64,000 bases of DNA from Phalacrocorax aristotelis (lineage: Eukaryota > Chordata > Aves > Suliformes > Phalacrocoracidae): NCBI RefSeq assembly GCF_949628215.1, contig NC_134281.1:44598512-44662511 (forward strand). The letters run 5' to 3'. Every line of letters begins with the position of its first letter. Within the stretch, counting starts at the first letter, position 1. A program made the position numbers and the translations under genes. This document shows positions 46,931-59,600 of this stretch, one piece after another. Below the pieces are notes generated by a model. The model worked only from the letters and a program-made list of their open reading frames with translations, ran no database searches and was not told where the DNA came from.

Positions 46931-49189
46931 TTAGTTATTCAAGTACGTTAGCCAAATTAATGCCTTTAGTATAAGACAGCCCCTAAACTACCATCCAAGT
47001 GTAGCCTACGTTTTAGGGAAAGACAGACAGCTAGAAAACATTCTAATTCATGAGTCTTGTGATTTTTCTTTCTATTTTTGTTAACAACTTTTCTCAATTG
47101 TTAAAAAAAATGAGGACTGACCAACAAAATTTCTTGTGAACACCACCACCCCAGTTTCCTCTCCATTTTGAAAAAAAAAAAAAAAAGAGTTGCAGGGGTG
47201 CAGGTGCATTGTCTTTCCAGCCATTTTTCCTGTTTAAACTTACATTTGTTGTGGTTTTGCTCACATTTCTTCAAGCCCTTGTTTTCCCCATCCCTCATGC
47301 TTGGCTGGTCAGCAGACTGGCTTTTCTAGGGTGCCGCAGTGAACATTTCCCATTTAGATGCAGGGAGGGGCTGGAGAAGACATCTGGCCTGGATTCTGGT
47401 GTTCTTCCTGCAGATGTAAACACAAAAAGGGAATTGGGAAAAGAAAAGGTAGCCTTTCTCAGGCCATATCCTGCAGGAGCCAGGGACCCACCTGGTCCCT
47501 AGGGAGCATTAGAAAATCCTCAACATTTTGCTAACTTGTGATCTACCTCACACAGCCCCTGAACAACAGAGAAGAGCCAGAAGACAGTTAACTTTAGCTA
47601 CACCCTAACCCTCACAGTCCCAAAGGTCTACTCCAGGCACAGGCCGGGTAGGCAGCTGCCTGGGGCAGCCATCAGCTTGGTGCCGGCAGCAGAGCCAGAT
47701 CTCCCCTCTTCCAACTGCTAGAGCTTGTACTGACTGGATGGGAGGCAGATGGAGACACAGTGCACCTCCAGTCACTGTTCATGTGCTCCGAGTGCAAGGA
47801 GATGTGGGCAGGTGGAGCAGGGTCAGGCCAGGAGTGCAGGTGGGGTAGTCCTGGGAGGATGGGTGCAGAAGTGCTGCTGGTGTGCTAACCCCATATAACT
47901 AAACCTATCTGGAAACTAGTCCATCACTATCATAAACTGCATTTTCATGCCTGAAACAACCCCAATAAAATAATTTCTTTTTGCCATCTCCGGAATGAGG
48001 GACAAACTCAGCAGTTACAGGGCTTGGATTTTTCTCTACCCTTTCCTTGATAGACAAAGGACCTACGCTGCATACGTGCTCTGGAAGCCTTTCGTGGATG
48101 ATTACAGAAAATCAATCTGGAGAAAGTTACAGCTCTGTTAGAAATATTTCTCTTCCCTGGAAGTTTATTCAGCTGTAACTCTGAAAGTTATGTAAGGAAA
48201 CTAGATAAAATTAGAGTATTGGATAAAAATAGCACTAAAAGAAATCTTCATCTTACTATAGTGTTTTGAGACCACTTCAGGGTCTTTTCTGCTTCTTCAC
48301 CTACTGGCCCAGGAAAGCAGCCTTTGCTCTAAGCTGGCCTCTGGCTGAATGCCATGTCATTTGCACTGCCAAGGAAAAAAGTCACCTAGGATGGTAACAG
48401 TCTGGTTTCACATCCATTTGTGGCAATGTCAATGGCTGTAGTCCTCACTGCTTTACTACAGAGCAACACCAAGGCATAAACCCAGGTCCGGGCAGTGAGT
48501 CAGCACTGAGTTGTCAAACCAGGCTGCAATCTCCAGGAAGCAAAATGTTCTCTGCATATTTTTTGTACCACTCAGTATGTTACATAAACTCCCAATGGGT
48601 AGAACCATAGCAAGGGTTTGGAAGGTTATATTTATTACAGCAGTAATTCTAGCATGTAAACTTTCTGACAGCTGCTGTGGACAAATATGCAATAAAAATC
48701 AAAGCCAATTCAAAGCTAATATTCAGAGGTGGGAAACTGCGTAAGCATTTGGCTTCTGAGCCATGTCATGCTTTGTTTAGCATTCAGATGGTATGGAGGA
48801 CTGCAGCATCCCTTCTCTACACTCAAGTCAAGCTCTAGTCACTTTGGCTTCATTTTTCCAAGCCTGGCTGCATAAAGTTAGAGCTCTGTCTCCCATTATC
48901 TGAGCAATTGGCTATCATGGTCTAAAACATGACTGGGCCATGACACACGGCTTGTAGGAACAATTTGAGCATCCTCAGCTGCTCCAGTTCACACCTTCCC
49001 TCCTGCTGGTACAAGCATGATATCCTCTGCCAGAGACACAGGCCGACAGCTGAGGACAGTAAAAGCTCAGATCACTGCCAGGGCTTGTCTGTCACAGCCT
49101 TTGGGTATCCACACAATGTGCTTATTCATGTTAGGTAGAAATAAAAGTAGCCTGTGCTGCAGGCATCCTGAGCTTGCTACCATTCACTC
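46931..49189. other. Non-coding sequence with one poly-A tract
   Basis: A run of 16 A lies at 47171-47186. A NF-E2/MARE-like motif (GTGAGTCAGCA) lies at 48494-48504. Nothing else is recognised. Confidence 0.6.
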
Positions 49190-49325
49190 CTGGAATCACA
49201 GAAGAATGTAGGTTGGGAGAGACCCCTGGAGGTCATCTAATCCAATCTTCCACTGGAAGCAAGGACAACCTGAAATTATTTCAGATGAGCTCATGATGAT
49301 GCACTATTCCAAACATGAGTTAGGC
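49190..49325 (-). mobile_element. CR1 LINE 3' end, old copy
   Basis: Read on the plus strand: 'ctggaatcacagaag' (49191), 'ggttgggagagacccctgga' (49213), 'ggtcatctaatccaat' (49232), then 'gcaaggacaacctgaaatta' (49260). This is the reverse complement of the CR1 3' UTR and tail: 'tagatgacctccagaggtccctcccaacc...attctatgattc'. The element is 5' truncated, as most CR1 copies are, and more diverged than the copy at 52.3 kb. Confidence 0.86.
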
Positions 49326-52284
49326 CTTACATGAGGCCAGGAGGGAGACCCCACCACTGCTATATGGATTCCTGTTGAGAAGCCACAGACTCTCTCTACA
49401 AATTGCCTCACTGATGCCCAAAGGAGAGATGGCAGCAGAACTGCGTCTGTTTGAAGCTTTTGGGGAGGTCAGGGATATCTGCCAGTAAGCAACCTGCCCA
49501 CAGTGCAAAGCAGTAAAAGGGATGCCACACTACAAGAAGCCTTATTGATTTTAGAATGTGGCATCAATTGTAGTTACATGTGACTGACTCACTTAGCAAC
49601 GTTACATCGAACCACAGTTGTTTACAGTACTCAGAAGGGAATACAAATTATTCCACCCTCAAAAGAGCTAAAATTGTGGTACTTCTTCAGCCAGCAGAGC
49701 TGTTCTCAAAGCAATCATCTGTCCATGACTGTGCTCTATATCGTTCCTGATCTGTGAAAGCAAAATGACCACTGTTTCTACTCTCAGAGGCACATAATTC
49801 TATAAAGACATTCACTGAAGAGAATGGATGATCTCTGAAGTTGCAAGCTTTTCACAGCGTCAGCTAACGCATTAATTGTTGACTGTGTAGAGAGGGCTGT
49901 GTCTACACAGCAAGACCATAGAGCAGTCTTTTGCACAAGGCATGAACACTTTTTTCTGTTCACACTGCTCCGGTTCGGGCTCAAATGAACCATGTTAGGC
50001 TAAGGAACAGCTAGTTTCAGGACATCTGTTGACATTCGTGCCTGCCTGTGCTAGATCTGTCCAGTTTGAAAGAATTTAGTTCTCTTCTAAAGACATTTTG
50101 AGTCTTGCCCTGCCACCCCTTCCAAGAGTACCATATCTGAGCCTGGTTTTCATGCCCATCTTAGCAGTTTCTCTACAAAACTAAGCAACGTGCACATCAG
50201 GCAAATCTGAACTGGGGAATGAGCCACAGCCCCAGTTCACCTAAACATTCCCTAAAAGGCAAATCCAAATTCAAGGTCTGCATTTGCAACATGGCTGAAG
50301 AGCCCAGGCCCACAGAGGAGTGTGGAATAACAGACTCCATTGCCCACAAGATCCCAAGACTAGTTATGGTTGATAAAGCAGATATTCCTGCTGGGCATGC
50401 ATTCAGGGAAGAATTACCCTAAGGAATGACTTCAGGAACTCAGCCTGTTATAGCCAATTTGCAGTGAAATTTATGAGAGTCTTTTGAGGGCCTGTGTTAT
50501 CTGCAGGGGTATATAAGGACTCATACACAGAAGGTCTGGGCATTTTGTTAAGTAACCGGAGGTTTTTACCATATAGCACCAAGATGAATGATCCAACCCA
50601 TTGCTTTCATTCAAGCCCTTCTTACATTAACAGCAAGCAAGTCAAGGTTATCATGCTAGCTATGCCAGTATTAAAGCTAATTGGTTCTCTGGAGAGAACT
50701 ATAAAAATGCTGGTTTCAGGACCTGCCAGGACAAATGCACTGCAGTTGGTCAGCTGTGGAAATAGTTTATTATCTTTGATAGAAAATGTCATTTTTATCT
50801 GTAATCTTCTGTCACAGTATGTCCCAACAACCTGTGAAGGAACAAAAAAATTTGTATAAGATCTCTTACTGTTCTGAGCTGCCTTGCCAGTTTTCAGTAC
50901 TTTTGCTGAGCTGGTTGAAAGAAAAATATACATAGCAGAAAAGGATCTGTCAGTAGAATGGGCAGGAAATTACATCCTGGAGGAGAGAAGACTTTGAGTG
51001 ATGTTGTCTTCACAGTCTCCTGTGAAGCCAGGAAATTCATGTCCCCTTCCAAGCACACTCTTTACCCACCTAAGCTATCAGACCATATTATAGTTGCCAT
51101 GAGTTTCATTCACTTTTTCCCTTGATCTGATTCTTTCCATACTGCTTGTCAGCTCTCCCTGCCATCTTTGCCTCCACTTGGATTCCCAGTTTTTGAGATG
51201 TGGCCTGTTTTATCTTTACAACGCATGTTAGCAGAATCAAATAATGATACCAAAAAACCTGAAAACCCGCTAAGGCAGCTGACCTATCTCCCATGTTAGA
51301 TTTCAAACTTCTCTGCAATTTAAAGAACAAAGGTCCTTGCTGAAATGTTCACAGTGGTAGGTCTTCTGGGACATACTCTATTTCAGAAGCTTCTGGAGGA
51401 ACTGGATTCATCTGCGGTTAAGGACGAGATAAGCACAGCAGGTGTATTCGCTGTCTCCAGCATCCTGGATCCTCTCCAAGCTGATTTCTACCTGCCCCAT
51501 TCCAACAAAACTGTTCACAAGGGTCACTGATGATGTTTTCTTGGCCAGCTCTCTATTCTCTTCCACCTCAGCCTCTGTGCTTATGGGACCCTTCCATCTC
51601 ATCTCAGCTTTCACAATCCTGTCCTCCAACATTTCTCTCCTGGGAATGCTTTCTATATTGAGCAAACTAAAGGACCCTCCCACTGGTAATTTGATTCAAA
51701 TCAAATCAAAGTGGGGTGGCAGGGGGGTGGGGGATGTTAGTTTGTAATTTTCTATTTTGAACCAGACTCTCCCAGGAACTTCTAGCAGTGTATTCTGGAT
51801 TATCAGACTGAACACAACAGAGTGATCTGCAGACCCATGTTCAACATATGGTTAAGCTGAGGTAGGGAATACAGCAGCACTGCAGGTACAGTTCAGATCT
51901 CTGTATTGGCTGTCCTTTGCCCAACTCCAGGGAGCCACCAGGTTGAGCCAGACTGTTAATCAGAGAGAAAGTCCTTTAGAAGGTGAGCATACACAGTCCA
52001 TTCTCATGCAGGAATGCAGGTTTTCCACTCACTGCATGTTCCAGAGCCCCATATTTGATCAAACAAGACAGCTCAGAGAAAAGTCTAGCAGATAGCAGCC
52101 AGGTAGGTATACAATCCTAACGGGACTCCCAACTACCCCTAAAACTGCAAGGTAAGACCGTAAAGAAACTAGATAATAAAGAAATTATATGCAAACAGCA
52201 CAGATTCACTTGTGGCAAGAACTGAAGGACAGCGGTTGACCACCTCTGATTAGAAAAGATTGCACACCCAGCCAACCAAGATGT
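49326..52284. other. Non-coding sequence, nothing firmly recognised
   Basis: A 121-codon plus-strand frame at 50494-50859 and a 91-codon minus-strand frame at 51408-51683 lack recognisable domains. One local simple-sequence patch lies at 51.7 kb. Confidence 0.6.
51696..51737 (+). repeat. TCAAA triplication beside a G-rich tract
   Basis: Three copies of TCAAA at 51696-51710 run directly into a G-rich segment with runs of four, six and five G up to 51737. This is low-complexity DNA with weak quadruplex potential. Confidence 0.85.
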
Positions 52285-52600
52285 TGATGATCATAGAATC
52301 ACAGAACAGCCCAGGCTGGAAGGGACCTCGAAAGATCATCTGGTCCAACCCTTCATGGGAAAGGGAGCCTAGATGAGATCATCTAGCTCTCTGTCCAGTC
52401 GCATCTTGAAAGCCTCCAGTGATGGGGACTCTACCACATCCCTGGGGAGGTTTGATTGATTATCCTAGTGATTCATTTTTCCCACTGTAAAAAATTTCTT
52501 TCTTATAACAAAATGATGGGATCACCCTGCCAGCAAGGAAGGCCCTTTCTACTCCCTCTGACTTAATTATGACAATCAAAACAATATGAGGGATTTTCTC
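52285..52600 (-). mobile_element. CR1 LINE 3' end with intact tail
   Basis: On the plus strand: 'atcatagaatcacagaaca' (52289), 'ggctggaagggacctcg' (52314), 'agatcatctggtccaaccc' (52334), 'gatcatctagctctctgtcc' (52377), 'cttgaaagcctccagtgatg' (52406), 'ccctggggaggtt' (52440) and 'ccactgtaaaaaatttc' (52482). This is the reverse complement of the CR1 ORF2 end plus 3' UTR. The ATTCTATGA-type tail that CR1 reverse transcriptase recognises forms the left end, so this is a true 3' terminus. It is the best-preserved CR1 in the window. Homology fades beyond about 52520 and the right boundary is uncertain. Confidence 0.95.
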
Positions 52601-53640
52601 ATTTTTCTGCTGCTTTTTCTTACTGCCCATTTCAAGGTTGTGGAGCAAGACACACCTGGGTGCAGATTTCAAAAGCAATATTAAGAAGGTCAGCTCTGGT
52701 CACAGTCAGCTCTAATTGCCAGTTGTAGTGGGATGCAGTCTTTTCCTCAGTCACAAAGTACGACACTTGAAATATCCTGTAGGACAAAAACAATGCCTGC
52801 TACAGCACTTCTCTCCTGATTTTTGGGAAGAGGGCCAGACAAGCACCACAATTAGTCATATGTTCCAAATGCAGTCCCCATTCTTAGTCCCAAGCTCTTG
52901 CCTGTCCTTATGCTAAGAATGAGGCTACAATCTCCACCCCAGAGAGGGTCTTTGCCTCAGAGTCACACACTATCAATCAGTCTACTCCCAGTAATGAGGA
53001 AAGATGCTTTCCTTCCTTCCACCTTCTATTTGGACCTTCGCTTTCCCAGTGGGATCATTTTACTGGGTAAAGGAGGACAGAAATAGACAGAAAGAAACCT
53101 GTCAATATGTGCATTGAAGAGGAATTAAAAACAAAACATAATGAAATAGCTGAAAGCTCATGGGAATTTGCTGGAAACTAGAGGAGAGAGGAAGAGAAGC
53201 AACTACCATGCCTTTTACTGCTGCACATGGAGTTAGTTTTGAAAAGTTCCTTCTCCCTGTCCTACCTCCCTCCTCCTGCTTGCCCACTCCCCTGGGGAGG
53301 GAAAGGCATCATTACAAAATTGATCAGGGTAGAAACCCAAGATTTCAAGATCACTGCAAGAGGCAGAAGTGTCTTTGGGGGAAAGTTCAAACAGCTTTTT
53401 TTGCTTGACAACTGCTGGAAACAATATGGCAATCATTATTTTCTCTCTCTCCAGTTCAGGGCAGTCCATTTAATTTACACATGATGAACAACAGACATGC
53501 ACATAGGTCCAATAGCAATATTAACATTGCCTCTCTTGCCAAGAATTATGCCACTACAAAGCATATGTGCAAACCGATGTGAGTCTGGAAAGGGTTAACG
53601 GGCTGCTGGGGACTCATGCTTCTTGAAGAGAGGTAAAAGG
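52601..53640. other. Non-coding sequence, nothing recognised
   Basis: Frames of 60-85 codons occur on both strands around 53.1-53.5 kb without domains. No repeat recognised. Confidence 0.6.
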
Positions 53641-53715
53641 AGGGACAGTAGCTCAGTTGGAGAACATACTTCGCTCTCACTGGGTGACTATCCACTGGTA
53701 TGGGAGGATGCATCA
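53641..53715 (+). other. Possible tRNA-derived relic
   Basis: 'gggacagtagctcagttgga' at 53643-53662 contains TAGCTCAGTTGG, a perfect match to the Pol III A-box of tRNA genes (TRGCNNAGYNGG). About 30 bases on, 'gggtgactatcc' (53681-53692) is a poor match to the B-box. A cloverleaf does not fold well: three of four D-stem pairs form, and the anticodon stem fails. It is therefore more likely a decayed tRNA pseudogene or SINE head than a working tRNA. Confidence 0.35.
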
Positions 53716-54384
53716 TCTCACAGGAAGGACAACCCTCTCATCTTCAGCTGAGCCAACTGTACTCACTATGGGTTTTGCAAAAGCCTCCTGGAATGCATCT
53801 GAAAGGACAGCATCAGACCTGGTGTAGAGGCGCAAGGATCCACAAGTCCTGTCTGATTTTTTTGGCTTAACCCTGAAGCCTCACAAGAATGCTTAGCTTA
53901 TGCCTCAGTCCATTGCCCATTCCTGAATAACTCCAGAAAAATTGGGTCATTTTTTACATTTGTGGGAATATCTCTGGTGACAACCAACACCACCTTTGCT
54001 TGCCTCAGACAGGGTAGATTTCCAAAATAACAGCTCCCTTTCTACAAGGACCACCAAATACCTGGGAGAGTCGCCAGGGTTTTTAAGAAAACCCTGACAT
54101 CCAGAAGCCAGCTCTGTACTCTGCATTATCATTAAAAAGAAACATGTCATCCAGCCAGGGAGTCTCCTGTTCTCTGGCATCAGACAGACCACTACAAAAC
54201 CAGGAGCTGCCATCTGACCTGAATTCTTTTTTACATCTTCCCAGTGCCATGTGCTTGTTCTCCGCATAAACAGTCCATGCCACTGAATTCTTGGTGTCAT
54301 GCTGACCTGGAGCAATGAGCTCTGTAGCATAAAAGTAATTCGATTTTTACCAGAAACCACTGCATAGTGTAAGAGGATATTTTC
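53716..54384. other. Non-coding sequence, nothing recognised
   Basis: A 146-codon minus-strand frame (53947-54387) fills most of this stretch. The peptide is not recognisable, no second frame supports it, and no codon bias is evident by eye. Confidence 0.5.
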
Positions 54385-54545
54385 CACTCTGACTCTGGCA
54401 TTGTCTTCTTGGTGACCTTGAACAGGTAGTGTTATCTTTCTTCATCTCTTTCTTAAACAGAGATACTGGTATTGACCACTCTTGTAAAGTACTGTGATAT
54501 CTAGTGATGGTAAAAAGCCAGGTGCTGACATTATTGTGCAGCAAG
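54385..54545 (+). mobile_element. Possible MIR-type SINE
   Basis: 'gactctggcattgtcttcttgg' (54391) and 'tgaccttgaacaggtag' (54413) fit the MIR 'ctctgccacttactagctg-tgaccttgggcaag' core. Further on, 'gtaaagtactgtgatatctag' (54484) resembles the SINE 3' segment 'aaagtgctttgagatcct'. The match is collinear but diverged. Confidence 0.5.
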
Positions 54546-54710
54546 TATTTACTCTCATCTGCTTTAAATCTCTCCCTTCTTCATTTTCATTGAATAACCC
54601 CTTTGTTCCTGTATTATGAAACACTGTAAGTAGACTCACAACTGCTCACAGAAGTTAAAACGGATGGACGTAGACTGACGGAGAGCCCCTCCTGCAGAGC
54701 AAGACTTCCA

Positions 54711-54768
54711 GGGGTGAAACCCTGGCTCCATTGACCTCAGTGGGAATGCTGCCAGCGGGGTGACTACT
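54711..54768. mobile_element. Palindromic MITE-like repeat relic
   Basis: 'ggggtgaaaccctggctcca' followed by 'ttgacctcagtgggaatgctgcc' matches half of the sauropsid repeat 'gtgaaatcctggccccattgaagtcaatgg'. Only one arm is clear. Confidence 0.52.
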
Positions 54769-54943
54769 TTATTGCTGATTCACAGTAAATGACAGTAAGA
54801 AAAGCATTTTGTTACATTTTCTAATCTGCTGCTTGAGGGTTTAGTCATCCCAAAAGTCAGTATGAATAAGGATTACTCTTCCCTTTCAACAAATGGACCC
54901 CTCATGTAAAACTCTGCCCAGTTAACAGTTCCTTCACTGTATG
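54769..54943. other. Non-coding sequence, nothing recognised
   Basis: Short unique stretch between a repeat relic and the T/G tract. Confidence 0.5.
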
Positions 54944-54982
54944 TGGGTTTTGGGTTTTTTTGTTTGTTTGTTTTTGTTTTTT
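54944..54982 (+). repeat. T/G low-complexity tract, (TTTG)n core
   Basis: 'gggttttgggttttttt' followed by three TTTG units and further T-rich sequence. Confidence 0.9.
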
Positions 54983-56089
54983 CTGGTGAAGTTACCACCA
55001 TCTGTGGCCAAACAACACACTCAAGCCCAGTAACCTTTCAGAAAAATGAGAGATGATGTCTGCTGCTCATTTCATGTGTTTTTTGCCCAGTTCAGTCTCT
55101 GAGGAAAGGAAGAAGGTGCCAAAACTGAAATAAGAAAGATAACATTGGTAAATGTCAGAGCTCCCTGGTGAGTGCAGAGGTCTCAAAAACTTGAGAATGC
55201 TGAACAGATGACTCACTGGGAAGGGTTGCTGCACGTCCTGTTTTTGACAGATGGGACACTAACTTATTTTATCTAGGATCCTACATTTTTATGGTATTAT
55301 AGTAGCATCTAGAGGCCTTAATAGTGAAGGCAATGGCTTTTGGGACTGTGTAGGGTAGAAACTATCATGAAGGATGAGGGAATTGATTTAATGTAGAATT
55401 TTGAGGTCAAAACTTTGTATGAATATTTTGAAGCCACTTACAGCCAGGGTCTGGTTTACAGGTGCAGAAGGGCATCTTCCTTACTGAAAAGACAGATTCT
55501 GTCATAATTATACATATATACTAGTTACCCATAGAAATACTAGATACATGCAGGGAGTTTCTTATGAAGCCAGCTACATCTCCTAATCATTTGGATCCAC
55601 ACTTCGCACCTGTTCTCAGAGCTTAACTGGACAATCCAGAGATTTTGCCTTAGACCCATGGACAGATTTCAGAACTATTTCTGTTCAGGTCAGTCCAAAA
55701 GCAATTTTTTGTGTGTTTCTGGCATTGAAAAAAAGGTCACATTAAAAACTAAACATCATTTCCAAGTGAATAGGCAATGTATTCTGTATTTGCAATGTTG
55801 AAATCACAGACTGACTTTACCATATTTCCCTCTGCATCTTCAGCCAAAGCCACTGGCTGAAGGCAAAAGTACATGAACAGCCCTAAACCCCACACTATTT
55901 TTAATTGAGTTCACTATTCAACAAATAAATAAAGCCACACAGCTCTAATGTAATGATGCTTGTGATGACATTTTCCACATCCTGCTCCAGATCTCCATGT
56001 CATTTGTCCCACCACAAGCTAGTGTAACATACCCTACAGCAGGATGAAGAGTTTGGAATCTACTACTGCCTGTGAACTAAAACAGACCT
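54983..56089. other. Non-coding sequence, nothing recognised
   Basis: No gene, RNA or named repeat seen. Confidence 0.6.
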
Positions 56090-56168
56090 GGAGTGAAATC
56101 CTGACCTCATACAATAGCAGCTTTGCCACCAGCGTAAGTGGGACCAGTTTATTAGCCCAGGATTTCTA
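56090..56168. mobile_element. Palindromic MITE-like repeat relic
   Basis: 'ggagtgaaatcctgacctca' starts one arm and 'gtgggaccagtttattagcc' with 'caggatttct' ends the other. The termini GTGAAATCCTG and CAGGATTTCT are near-perfect inverted repeats about 60 bases apart, as in the family at 46.9 kb and 54.7 kb. Confidence 0.5.
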
Positions 56169-56479
56169 ACTCAGGCATTAGAGGCTTGTATTTTTGACAG
56201 TTTTAATCCAGAAGCCCTGAGCTCACTACCATCATCTGTGGATGTGATTACATGGGTAGACAGGATAAAGCTGGAGTACTCAAGAGTATTTCTGTTCCAC
56301 TTCTGCTTCCAAATTTGAAGCTGTCACTCAACCAGTCCTGTCCAGCCAACTAATTGTTCTTCTGGGGACAAAGTCCTGTGGCTAACATGCCCCCATGGTC
56401 TCCCATTTAACATGCTGCTGAAGGAATACAAATTTGTCCACTCCTCCCTCCCCTTCTTATCCAGTTGAAATAATAAATA
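56169..56479. other. Non-coding sequence, nothing recognised
   Basis: Unique sequence without a call. Confidence 0.5.
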
Positions 56480-56645
56480 TTTTACTCATGATTTATTGGA
56501 TTTCAGTTTGTTGAAAAGATCCTCCAAACAAATGAAGTTTTAATGGCAACAAATGCCAGCCGCAGCGCATTAGAAAATATAAACAGCAGCGGAGACCATT
56601 AAACAAAAACCACTTCGGATACAGCTGACACAGTGCTCAGCAATC
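56480..56645. promoter_or_regulatory. Candidate conserved non-coding element
   Basis: Repeat-free AT-rich DNA containing FOX-like motifs ('aaacaaatg' near 56526, 'aaatataaacag' near 56575), homeodomain-like 'gatttattgg' and 'accattaaac', and CpGs in otherwise AT-rich context ('agccgcagcgcatt', 'cagcggag', 'cttcggat'). This is the strongest of the composition-based candidates in the window, but conservation is not shown. Confidence 0.35.
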
Positions 56646-59600
56646 TTCACCTCCTGAAGCCAGGGCCCTCAGGGGAGGGTCACAGCAAGCCCCTCACTGG
56701 AAAAGAAATCTGGAAGTATTACAAATTTAAGTCCTTCAAATGCTGAGGGCTGCGAGAAAGACTTTTGAAGTCACCAGTCCAGGCTTTGGGCTATTCAGGG
56801 CCACAGGCAAGGTGTCCATGAAGGGATTAGTTTCTAAGGAGGAAGAGCCAAGGCAGCCCCCACTCTCTGGTCCCTTCCCGCTGCCTTCCCCACTGCACAC
56901 CACTTTTTGCCAGCCCAGTCCAACCCTCCAGCTCCCCACCCCTGTCCTGTGCTCTCCTCCTAACAGACGGGCTCAGAGTCAACGTCCGTCACTGCACGGG
57001 GCACCTGCAGGGCACCTGTTGGAGCCACCTGGCACTGCCTCACAGATGAGCAAGTTGCCCTGAATGACCCTTACTGCAAGAAAGGCTGATATGCTCATCT
57101 TTGTAGCCCAGGGGAAGTAATTTAGGTCATTTTGCTGTGCTATGGAAGATGGATGCAGGCTGCAGGAGTCAGCACACGGCTGGGTAACACAGAGCAATTG
57201 TCACCCGCTCCAGGGAGCACCCAGTGTCCTCAGCCCATGTCTGTCTCCTTCACACATCTGTCTTCTCATGGGTAGAACCAAGTGAGTTCTGTTTGCCTGT
57301 GTTTATTCTCAGTATATCCCTGGTTACTCCTCTGCCCTCCCATCAGATCTGCCAGCACAAATGACTCTGCAATCAGTCCTAAAGTCAATGTTGTCAAAAC
57401 AAGCAGATCCTTCAACTACTTTGAGTAGAATGATTTTTTTCTGACTTGTTTTGACAGTATCAGAGTAGAGAGCAAGTACCTATGCCACTACCTCTGCACA
57501 CTTGAGGCTGGGGCAGGTAGAGATCAGGTAGAGATCAGGTGGATGTGGCTGGGAGCCAGTAACCTGCTTGGTGAGCAGATCTTCAGCCAGAACAAGATGC
57601 CTCAGCATCGCCTCAGGACCAAATGACCCTAAACAAACACTCTAGTTACACATACCTCATCCTTTTGTGGGGGTAATGGATCTACATCTATTAACAGACC
57701 ATCTAGAAAATAAGCTATTTAGTTCAATGTACTGCAGGGCAAAAAGAGACTATTTGACATATGAGGCAATCATGGTTGCTGCCACTGCTCATTTAGTCCT
57801 GGATTTAACCTGAATTCCCTTATCCTTTCTCCAGATACTGATGATGAGGCAGGTAAATTATCCTCTCAAGAAGTCCTTGTCCACTTATTGCAACTTTGGG
57901 ATCTGCTACTGAACCCATCATAAAATACGAGCAGAGGAAGAATCTTGTCCCTCTATTTTTGGTAGCTAACAATTTCCCTGAGGTCTCCTGCAGCCTGCCT
58001 GAGAAAGATGCAGGTGAGACATGCCTTTGAGAAGATGGTACACTGCTACAGTCCTAGACCAGGCTAACTGTTGTAGCTGTACTGAGGAGTCAGTGGATAT
58101 CAGCCGATGCTTTGTCCTGCAGAAGTCTGACCAGTCCCCTCTATCCAGTATATTAGCAGGACTTAAGGCTTGTTTGAGGTTTTTACTTTAAACTTTGGAT
58201 CTCATGGAAGGAACATTTATCAGGACTCATCTGAGCCAACAGTGGCCTTCATGAACCTGAGCAGCAGTTTCTAGACCGGAGCAACGACTCAATCTCATAA
58301 GATTTTGACGGTTCAACAGCAACCAGTAGTACACTGTCACCCACCAGGCAACCCTTCTGTACTTACCAAGCTGACACAGAGGTTAATACCTGCAGCACTC
58401 CCAGACAGGCCTACTGTGAAGGAACTCAGGTTGGCTCCCCTTTGCAGTGGTGTGACACAATGCAAACCTTCAGGAAAGCTCTTCAAGCTGTGGAAGCTTA
58501 ACTAAGCCAAGTAAGAGACTGGAGGCTCCTGCTTGAGAGAAAAAACACCCTATTCCTTCAGAGCAATCACATCAAAGTCTAAGCAGAAGGGGACTAAGAA
58601 GAGTGATCCAACAGCACAACTCCCTTTTGTCAAGCCCTGTCCAAGGATGTTTTCTGCTGCACAAATCCTAGGGTCTCATTTCTCCACAGCTTTTTCTCAA
58701 CTCATAGATGCTACCTAAAACAGCCCTGACGAGTGCACAGCCGGGATTGCCACCTCTTATTCAAACAGGGGAAGCTTGGACAAGTAATATGTTCCAGAGA
58801 CTGGAAATCAGGATGTTTTGATTTGAGATAAAGTACAAAACATGTGTGAGTGACCAAAGACACCCTGCCTGAGCCTTTCAGGAAATAAGTGATTCAAGAC
58901 ATTTTACCATAAGAGAAGGAGTTTATTGTCAATAAACCATTGTTTACTGTCTACACAAGAGCTGTGGCTACTACTTTATTCAAACATTCATATTTTGTCT
59001 ACTTAATCCATTCCAAGTCACTGAAAACAATTTCCCTTTCATCAGACATGGATGCCTGGGAAAGGGTCCTGGCTGTCTATATGGAATCCAAACTGCGCCT
59101 TGACATCCCAGCATGTCCAGGGCTCCTACGTGCACTTCCAGCCCTGCATGTGCACTGACCTGAGCAGACATCTCTTCCCTGCTGCCTTCCCAGCTCTAAG
59201 GGCAGTCAGTAGGCTTCATACAGCACTTTGGTGAGGCCATGACATGAAGCCTACCTTCCAGGAGCATGGCCCCGGCCAGTCCAGCTCATGCAGCCTTCAC
59301 ACTTGAGCTCATTTTTGAAGACCCAAAGCTAAGCCCATGGAGTACCAGCACAGTTCAGACAGATGCCGAGTACCTAGAAAAAGCTGAGTTTTGTTTAAAA
59401 AAAACACCAACCAAAAAGCCCACAACAATCTACAGCAAAAGCTAGCTCTACTCCAACCTGTGGGCTCACCATAAAAAGACTGTCTGCACTGAGAAAAGAC
59501 ATTATCCAGTTGATTGTAAATCACACACCAAATACTCACAATCAGATTTATTTCATGATTTAGAAAATCACTAAGTCATCACTACAAGCACCATGCTGTG

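Noticed and set aside
49855..49990. 'tgtgtctacacag' palindrome suggesting another DNA-transposon relic
   Set aside because: Only the short palindrome matches; neighbouring sequence does not follow the repeat seen at 29.2 kb.
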